Source: Plumapathes pennacea (taxonomy: Eukaryota; Cnidaria; Anthozoa; Antipatharia; Myriopathidae). Taken from it: a DNA stretch of 64,000 bases. Each line of letters starts with the position of its first letter. Position 1 is the stretch's first letter. Below the pieces are notes generated by a model, which was not told the DNA's origin, did no database searches, and worked only from the letters and a program-made list of their open reading frames with translations. Both the position numbers and the translations under genes were made by a program. Below are positions 57,001-64,000 of this stretch, in pieces. Location of the stretch: positions 15,755,667 through 15,819,666 of the forward strand of contig OZ038465.1 of NCBI GenBank assembly GCA_964036295.1. The letters run 5' to 3'.

Positions 57001-60000
57001 TGGCTGTCTTCTCACTCTATACTAGAAACACTATCTACAATGAGTTTCAAAATTGTTGAGACAATTGCAAAAAAATACCATTATTTCGTTTCTTTGCCCC
57101 TTGCATTCCTTCAAACCACAGCCGATTTCATAATTTTCCCCCTCCCCCTCTTCAATGTTGAGTGTATGAGCGGCTCACCAAAAATGATCACGTTTGAACA
57201 ACATTGAGAGGGGGGGGGGGGGGGGGAGTGAACGCTCGGTTGTCCGAGGCTGTGAATTTTCCCTTTTTTTCGCGCAGTGTCTCAACTACTTTTGCAACTG
57301 ATTGTAGTCAAAGATAAATACCTCGCTGTCAAGCCCCAAGAGGAGCACCATAAAGAAAAACATAAATGCCCACAGCGGTGCAACGGGCATCTGAGTGACG
57401 GCAGCAGGATAAGCGATGAACGCCAGACCAGGTCCTAAAGTTTATAGCGGGATAGAAAATCAAATGATGAAGGAGCCATGGCGCCGGCCGGGGTAAAAAC
57501 AACGAACATCACAAGAGAACTATGCACTCTTTTTTCTTGTATTCCATCCCTGCATTTTGAATTTTTCCTTTCTAATATATATATTTTTTATTAGGGTTTA
57601 GGGTTTAAAGTTCAAGGTGTATACCTGACTCAGCAACGTCTTTAATAGGAACTCCTTGTTTCTCAGCCATGAAGCCCAAGATGGAGAAGATGACGAAACC
57701 GCCAAAGAAACTCGTTCCACTGTTCACGCAAGAGAATAAAATGCAGTCCCTGTAGATGAAGATGAAAAAAAGAAAAAAAAAAAAAAAACTGAATGTGTAC
57801 TCTTTTCTTTTACAAAACATAAACAACATTCATCGCCTAGTACAACTTCAGCAAAGGGGTGAACGTCCAAGTGGGCATCAGTTTTTATCCCGGGGGGGGG
57901 GGGGGGGGGGGACTCCCATATATGAGCCATATAGGTATGTGCCGTCCCAAAGGGTATCATTTTCAGCATTTTAGTCTGAAATAGGGTATCGCTTTTAACC
58001 TTTTGGTCTGGAATAGGGTCGGAGATTTTGATATTTGGTCTGAAATAGGGTCGAAAAATTGCACATTTTGGTCTGAAATTAGGGTCGAAAATCGCAAATT
58101 TTGGTCTGAAACAGGATATGGGTTTTCAATCCCAGACGGCACACTCCCACCCAAAATTTTGAGGAGTACCCCCCCCCCCCCCGGGGGGGAAATCGTTTAG
58201 CAACAGACTGTGATTTCACAACATAGGGCGCTATAATTTGATTGGGACGTTGGCAAAGTGGAACGGGGGTTCCCTTTTGCCTCTATTTAAAAACGATGTC
58301 GGCTGTAAAAATGTTTACTTATCAAAATGGTTTCATTTGAGTGAAAATTGTAAGATGTGAGTAGAATAAGTATGCTTTGATGTGACCCTCGTTTTGAAAC
58401 AAAGGCAACAGGCAACCTGGAAATGAATTTATGAGCCAGAGCGCTAAATAAGAAACAAAAATGGAAATACTAGAAATAGCTAAAATGGTAACACAGAAAG
58501 CCAAACATTGAGCCCGTCCAGAAAACATCATACGAGTTGTCAAGCACCTGTAGCAGTTGGTCTTGTACTTGTTGTAACTTCCCAGTGCAATCATCGTGCC
58601 CTCTCCGAGCGAATATGAAAAGAACACCTGAGTTGCTGCGTCCAGCCAAACCTTTAAAATACCAAAACATAATTTTTCCATTCCTCTTGATGGAACCTCC
58701 TCTTAAGGGTTGTCTCTCTCTGTATATATTTTCTCTTTAATAAGCTATATTCATACCTGTCCATCAGCCAATCTCGAGAAATCAGGATTGAGGTAGAACG
58801 TTATTCCTTGTTTGGCGCCAGGAAGTGTCACAGCGCGAAAGAACAAGATCACCAACAGAACGTACGGGAATGTAGCTGTAAAATACACCACCTGTGAAGC
58901 GAATGGTACATAACTCAGAACGGTGGGTTCTTTGGAGAGTGAGCAATGCATAATAGTGTAGAATAAACATCTTACTCTCAACTTTTGCTATATCCTAAAC
59001 TTGCAAGGAACACAAAAAAAGCTTTGAGACAGAGAAATAAAGTTTAGTGGAAAGAGAGGTCGAGCTAAATGATATCCGTTCTAAATAGCAAAAGTTCAAC
59101 ATAGTCGACAAAGTAAATAATTACAATGTACCTGTGTAGACGGAAAGAAAGAACCACTTTTACTGTCACGTATAAAACTCTATTCTTTGTGTAGTTGAGG
59201 TGACAAACGAGTTGTTACGCGCGTGGCGTGAGTATCATTAGCAAAGGAAATCTCTCGTTACTTACTGACCGGATTTTCTACCAACTGTACTGAATTAAAC
59301 GCACCTTTCCTGAGGATTTGACTCCCTTGCAGACACAAAGGTAGACAATGATCCAGGCCAGTAACAGACACAACGTCAGATCCCAGTTTAGAGTGCCTGG
59401 TTCATCCACTCCTGACGATAACTGAAGTACCTTCCGCCTGTGACGACAGAAAATCAGAAAAACGGATTGATAACTGGCTGATTATTGGTCAAGCGAGTTA
59501 ATAATTAACAACGCTTCCATAAAGAATGGTGTTTTCACCCTGTCTATCCTGGGTAAGTTGTGAGAAGTTTTGAGCAATGTCACAACAGCAACAACAATAG
59601 AACAACTAGACATACTTACTCCCAGAATTCCTGGCTGGATGAGACTCTGCTCAGGTTCAGTGCGGTTGTTACGTTGGTTGAGTTTCCAGTTGGCAGGCGG
59701 CCGTTTCCGTTAAAGTCGATACACCGATCTGTGTTCCACGCATTGTTGCAGTTGGACCACGGCAGGACTGACGTGAACGAGGCGAAGATGTAATAAAGTG
59801 ACCAGGCCAACACAATGTTGTAATAAATGTTTATGTACTGCATGAGCAATACGCCTGTGAAGCCAGTTCCTACAAAAAAGATATAGATAGCTTCCTGTAC
59901 GCTTGCAGTTTGTACAATCAAACACAGGTTAACCTCAAAGTCCAGATTAGCCCAATCTTTTTTTTTAAATAAAAGGTATGAGTGATGTAGTAAGAACTGA

Positions 60001-63000
60001 TGGTTTGATCAGCCTTCATCTAAGCAAGCTATCAAAAACCGAGTTCTCCATACTGTATGACATATCTCTACAGTGAGAGACTTAAGAAGAAAATTGAAGT
60101 TAATCACTTTTGAGAGTTTAGGGTTTACTACCCTGCTAGCAGAGCCTCCAATTAAACCCCCGGGTACTCCCATATATTTCCTATATAGGGACGTTCCGCC
60201 CGATAGGGTATCATTTTCAGAGTCTTCTGTCTTAAACAGGATATCAAATTTTACATTGTCGTGTCTTAAACAGGGTTATTTTCTGAAGATTTTCTCCTCT
60301 TCCCCTCCCCCCTCAACCACATTTTTGCTCTCGCCATTTCCGCGCGATTTCTTCGTATGCTCCAGTGGAAACGCGTGCAATGCAGGCTAACTTATCTAAA
60401 CTTAGTCTTGAACAGGGTATCAAATTAGAGCACTTTGACTTAGACAGGGTAGCAAAATTTCCATTTTTGTGTCTTGAATAGGGTCAGGGTTTTATAGAAT
60501 CAGCGAAACCACGCCTACCCAAATTCCTATTGAGACCCCCCCCCCCCCCCCCGGGAAGTAAACGTCGTATATTCTGCCAACGTCCTCTACTTTCTTTGTT
60601 GAACATGCGTGAGCCGTTTATCCAAACTTTTGGATGAGTCAAACCAGTTTATTTGTCTCAATAAACCGATCATACGAGCCGCATGTGCAGTTCGGTAAAC
60701 TGTTCACTGTTTTCGTGCCCACGGTGTTCTTTGAAACGAGGCTTCGACAGGCTTGGTAGCATAGGGCTCGGGCATGCTAAACCGAGAAAGTGTAGCTCGT
60801 TGGAAGAACCGTTTTCTTCCTTCGTTTGCAACGTAGAGAGAGTGAAGGAGTGAAGGAGGTTCTGCTCGCAGGGTAAAGGTTTAACGACAACGGAGAAAAA
60901 GTCGATATGAAAATATGGTAATAAAAAAGATCACGGTACTAGTAGGGCAGTTAAGCGAAACGTAAAGGGTAAAAATTCCTTCAATCACCTCTGGGACCTG
61001 GAAAGGAACAATTGAACTCCAAGAGTAAACATGGTGTGTCACGTGGTACTTTTTCAATCTTTCTGATTTAAAACAATGGAAACAGAACTTACCTTTAAAC
61101 AAAGGGCAGATGTTCCAAGCTGTAATTCCTCCCTCGCTCATGAACTGACCAAGAGAGATCTCCAAAGTCAACACGGGAACCGCAGCCACCACCAGACAGA
61201 TGACGTAAGGAATAAGGAAACAACCTGAGAGGGGAGGACACAGGACATTATCAACACATTAGAGGGGACTAAAAAAAACACTACAAGCCGAGGCTGAAGG
61301 AGAAAAACATTTATTACATAAACTCTGGTGTGATATAGAGATTTCCGCCACTGAGAAATGTCGTATCTGAACACACGTAAAAATACGATATTTTTTTACG
61401 TGTGTTAATATCAGCCAAGCAGTGATCTTGCATGTTTTTGCATTTCTTAGTGGCGGAAATCTCTGTATCACACCAGAGTTTATGAAATAAACAGAAAAAT
61501 ACACGGACGCTTGGAGATATGAAATTTATCTTCGAGTGTTCATCTCAATATCTCACTCGTTCGCTTCGCTCACTCGTGAGATATCGAGATGAACACTCGA
61601 AGATAAGTTTCATATCTCCGCGCGCCCTTGTATTATTCTCTATATATAACTTGTTCTGAGCTGTACTGTGTCAGTCAACGGCCATATCTAATCACGGGCA
61701 CCCAATGACCGTTGGAGATTTTGCTTAGAGCGAGCGCAGTCAACTGAAGTACTTCTTGTAGTGGACTACACGGGGAGGGTCGGCCCGAATGGTGTACCTT
61801 TTTGCAGGCTGGAGGTGTATGAAAGGGGTGTCTTTTAGACTAGGGTATCTTGACTGAATAAATGATATTGATAAGGCTTGATGTTCTTGATGTTCCCTAA
61901 GTTAATTCTAAGGGACGGTACAGAAAAGGGATAGAATGTAGATGGGGCACATGGCGATTGGCGAAGCCAACTGAATAATGGAGGAGTAACAGGGTATGAG
62001 CAAATGCAGGTCATCGAAAGATGTTTAAGAAGTTTGTTGTCAAAATGCCATAAATGCTTGAATAAGCTGGGCGCTTATTTAATAATTGGCTTTCTGTTTT
62101 ACTCAAGGGACGTGCTCGGCAATGTATAACTGTTGTATTATCACCCAGGCAAACGAAAATTACATTGGGACCAACTGTACTTCAGCTCTTACTTCGTCGA
62201 CCGACGCATCGGTCGCATGTCAATCGAATGTCGGGTAGCGGGAAACCGTTCACAGGACTTGAAATTAACTCCCTGGAATGCGGATTAGACGACCTGTGAC
62301 CTTTGATGACAAGAACCTTCGTTCAGCACTGACACGACAATTCGACAACGTGCTCAGGAGGGGAGATTTGTTCTCTGCCTTTCTGTCCTCATTAGTTTAA
62401 CTAAAATTCTGAAAATCTACTAAAGATCCACTCAAAAGCTACTGAAAATCCACTGAAAATCTACTAAACAACTACTGAAAAACTATTGAAAACCACTTAA
62501 AAACCACTGAAAACCTAATGAAAATCCACTGAAAATCCACTGAAAAACTACTGAAAAACCACTGAAAAACCACTGAAAATCTACTGAAAGTCCATTGAAA
62601 GTCCACTGAAAATCCACTAAAAATCCACTGAAAAACTACTGAAAATCCACTAAAAAACTGCTGAAAACCCACATAAAACAAAAGCTGATTCTGCTAGGAT
62701 TTGTTATTCACCGCGCGAGAAAAAATCTTTGATTGCGACAACAGCAACAGAGAATAGCGATCCATATTTAAGGTCCAGCACATGTTTCATCCGAGCAGAC
62801 TGGCGAGCACAATACCGACGGCCCTTTCCGATAAAATATTGATTGAACCGACAGCCTGTCGTACGTCATGAATCGCTCGCGCATGAAATGATCGAGCGCC
62901 CTCCAACAGTTTGACGGAGGAGTCTGGAACCGAATGTCACAAATTTATCCTGTTGAAACGGCCGTTAAAATCGATACCCTATTTCAGACAAAAATGCTGA

Positions 63001-63730
63001 AAATGATACCCTTTTGGGCGGCACATACCTGGGAGTAACCCCCGGGAACGAACGGCACCGAGCACCGATGCAGTCCTATGAAAGTGCTGACATAGAAGCT
63101 ATTTGCATTTTTGCAAATAGTTTAAAGAAGCAACCCTAGTTGGACGAAGTTTTCGGTCTCTTGAACAGCGAGTACTCCACAGCAAAGGTCGGGTCAAGAA
63201 TTCCTATCCAATTAGTTTTAAGTTTCCCCTTCTCAAGTTAACGTATGAATGAGCGCCTCTACTCGCCTCCCCTCTAAAAAAACATACGAGAAATAACTTA
63301 CGGCATAAATCCAGTTATACTGCAACACTTTAGTTGTTTAAAAGTTTAGGTTTCTAGTTAGGAGTTGACGCTGAGAAGAGAATACAGTTGACTTCGAACC
63401 AGCCCCTCCCTTATCGTCGCGGGAGCAGTTGCTACACTGCAATTCAGCGGATCTCGATTTCTTTCTATAATGATAATTTACGATTAACTACCATGGCTGT
63501 TGTGTATTGCCAAACACTGAAGTAACGGCTGGTGCATCCTCGATCTCATAGCACACTTACTATTAATCTACTTAAGATCCAAGGGTTTTCGCTTCCTTAC
63601 CTCCTCCATTCTTGTAGCACAGATAAGGGAAGCGCCAAATGTTTCCGAGTCCAACAGAAAATCCAATCAGGGCGAGAATGAAGTCGAGTTTTCCCGTCCA
63701 AGTTTCCCGTTTCACTTCTTCGGAGCCCAT
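54021..63730 (-). CDS. SLC6 Na+/Cl- dependent neurotransmitter transporter, copy B
   Basis: Paralogue of copy A. Exons: 63730-63601, 61224-61093, 59869-59620, 59437-59305, 58891-58757, 58651-58548, 57749-57625, 57434-57322, 56737-56600, 56183-56081, 55571-55471, 55037-54867, 54131-54021; 581 residues. Exons 1-12 have exactly the same lengths and phases as copy A. The first 43 residues are identical as read. Differences are scattered, for example FMSEGG for FMNEGG, MRL-type changes in TM8-9, and Glu277 in SLGEGTM where copy A has Met. The three EL2 glycosylation sites and the cysteine pair are kept. The last exon begins [10 protein letters not shown] as in copy A ([10 protein letters not shown]), then diverges and ends MSSL, again a possible PDZ ligand. 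Intronic bases next to exons 2 and 6 are also shared with copy A. No stops or frameshifts were found, so both copies appear functional. Confidence 0.95.
54185..54420. mobile_element. Inverted-repeat element, ends TTAGGCCCCGTCCACAC
   Basis: TAGGCCCCGTCCACACTAAT faces ATTAGTGTGGACGGGGCCTTA. GATAAATTTGAAAACGG and CAAATTTATCC extend the arms inward. In the last intron of SLC6 copy B. Confidence 0.9.
54557..54735. repeat. (GAT)n microsatellite cluster
   Basis: Several blocks of ATG/GAT repeats separated by GCTGTATTATGGTG. Each block is preceded by this same spacer, so a larger unit has been duplicated. Confidence 0.9.
55097..55441. mobile_element. Family-3 MITE
   Basis: Begins TAGAGCCGTTTTCGGATGAC and ends GTCATCCGAAAAGCACTCTA. 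Ends 30 bp from SLC6 copy B exon 55571-55471. Confidence 0.85.
55601..55990. mobile_element. Inverted-repeat element, GCAAGTCGATGCAAGT interior
   Basis: CCTGGCCAAACGAAATGCAAGTC on the left faces GACTTGCATCTCGTTCGGCC with AAGGCTTAAG on the right. Many internal copies of ATGCAAGTCGATGC lie in both orientations. Related in design to the element at 8087-8367. Confidence 0.75.
57889..58190. mobile_element. Family-5 poly(G)-capped element, copy 2
   Basis: Bounded by a C/G run of about 21 on the left and CCCCCCCCCCCCGGGGGGG on the right. Inside are GTATGTGCCGTCCCAAAGGG and tandem units TTTTGGTCTGAAATAGGGTC. It occupies intron 6 of SLC6 copy B. Confidence 0.85.
59968..60126. mobile_element. Family-1 MITE, truncated left end
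   Basis: Retains GTATGAGTGATGTAGTAAGA and GTTAATCACTTTTGAGAGTTTAGGG; the left terminal repeat is lost. In an intron of SLC6 copy B. Confidence 0.7.
60156..60556. mobile_element. Family-5 poly(C)-capped element, copy 3 (longer, diverged)
   Basis: Starts ACCCCCGGGTACTCCCATAT and ends in about 17 C plus GGGAAG. Internal units of the GTCTTAAACAGGGTAT type replace the TCTGAAATAGGGTC type of the other copies. Confidence 0.75.
61315..61488. mobile_element. Palindromic element around ACTCTGGTGTGATA
   Basis: ATAAACTCTGGTGTGATATA with AGATTTCCGCCACTGAGAAATG faces CATTTCTTAGTGGCGGAAAT with CTCTGTATCACACCAGAGTTTAT. A second short palindrome ACACACGTAAAAA...TTTTTACGTGTGT is nested inside. In intron 1 of SLC6 copy B. 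Confidence 0.85.
61500..61634. mobile_element. Long hairpin with ACTCGTTCGCTTCGCTCACTCG tip
   Basis: Arms GGAGATATGAAA...CTTCGAGTGTTCATCTC and its complement flank CACTCGTTCGCTTCGCTCAC. Directly beside the palindrome at 61315-61488. Same arms as the hairpin at 63841-63954. Confidence 0.85.
62404..62668. repeat. (ACTGAAAATCC)n minisatellite
   Basis: About 24 imperfect copies of an 11-base unit such as CCACTGAAAAT, in intron 1 of SLC6 copy B. The minus strand reads open for 69 codons only because of the repeat. Confidence 0.9.
62965..63047. mobile_element. Fragment of a family-5 element
   Basis: Contains ATCGATACCCTATTTCAGAC and GGGCGGCACATACCTGGGAG followed by TAACCCCCGGG, the right end of the family. 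Confidence 0.7.
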
Positions 63731-64000
63731 CGTTTGAATGCGTCTGGGATTGTCTGTTTTCGGGCGCCTGCTTCCTCAAATGAAACCTGACCTGAGCATT
63801 TAATAGTCAATAGAAATAAATAATTAATAGTAAATAGGGAATAATACATGGGCGCGCGGAGATGTGAAATTATCTTTGAGTGTTCATCTCGATATCTCAC
63901 GAACGAGCGAAGCAGTGAGATATCGAGATGAACACGAGAAGATGTATTATTACCTGACCACGTTCCCGTTTTGAGCGTAAATGGACGGCGAGCTCCAAAT
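63731..64000. other. Upstream flank of SLC6 copy B, right window edge
   Basis: 270 bp upstream of the copy B start codon. They include the hairpin at 63841-63954 and no gene. The promoter is presumably here or further right. Confidence 0.5.
63841..63954. mobile_element. Long hairpin, copy of the 61500-61634 type
   Basis: TGAGTGTTCATCTCGATATC with TCACGAACGAGCGAAGCAGTGA at the tip, then the complementary arm. It sits about 110 bp upstream of the SLC6 copy B start codon, so it may interrupt the promoter. Confidence 0.8.

Noticed and set aside
62472..62681. Open frame of [16 protein letters not shown] repeats
   Set aside because: It is the translation of the 11-base minisatellite in the SLC6 copy B intron.
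1..64000. CRISPR arrays, bacterial operons, tRNA or rRNA genes
   Set aside because: The tandem arrays seen are minisatellites without spacer structure. No tRNA cloverleaf or rRNA-like sequence was recognised, and the gene structure is plainly eukaryotic.

Overview
This window looks like nuclear DNA from a cnidarian, most probably a scleractinian coral or close hexacorallian. The genes are split into many short exons (about 45 to 425 bp) with GT-AG introns, the base composition is AT-rich, and short inverted-repeat elements are dense in introns and between genes. One predicted protein has a C-terminal domain otherwise known to me from sponge and cnidarian short-chain collagens. The taxonomic assignment is inference from gene content and repeat style, not from a database match.

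Layout from left to right. (1) 301-16409, minus: a 24-exon unconventional myosin, open at its 3' end at the left edge. It has an N-terminal coiled coil, a non-canonical P-loop, and motor motifs closest to my recollection of the Dachs-type myosins. (2) 16910-17216, plus: a two-exon gene for a 57-residue single-pass membrane microprotein. It is divergent from the myosin and shares a promoter interval of about 500 bp. (3) 18246-27188, minus: an 11-exon LUC7-like U1 snRNP splicing factor with two zinc fingers and a long RD/RS tail. (4) 28743-30218, minus: the last three exons of a gene I do not recognise. (5) 30.2-36.3 kb: mostly simple repeats, a degenerate telomere-like tract and duplicated sequence, with no gene I can support. 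(6) 36876-42325, minus: a four-exon, 453-residue membrane-anchored collagen with a furin-like site, 38 uninterrupted Gly-X-Y triplets and a short-chain-collagen-C4-like C-terminal domain. A decayed copy of its 3' end lies just downstream. (7) 43224-53132, plus, and 54021-63730, minus: two full-length SLC6 Na+/Cl- neurotransmitter transporters of the GABA/taurine/creatine type, arranged tail to tail. Their 13 exons match one for one and differ in length only in the last exon.

The genes do not form one pathway. The SLC6 pair is an inverted duplication that has begun to diverge at a substrate-site position (Met277 against Glu277) and in the C-terminal tail, while keeping a C-terminal Ser-x-Leu. 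The rest is dominated by non-autonomous mobile elements: at least five dispersed families with several copies each, a set of long hairpins with a related GC-rich tip, and a group of inverted-repeat elements with ends of the AAGGCC type but unrelated interiors. All gene models were assembled by eye from splice sites, reading phase and protein motifs. Exon edges are internally phase-consistent but have no transcript support.
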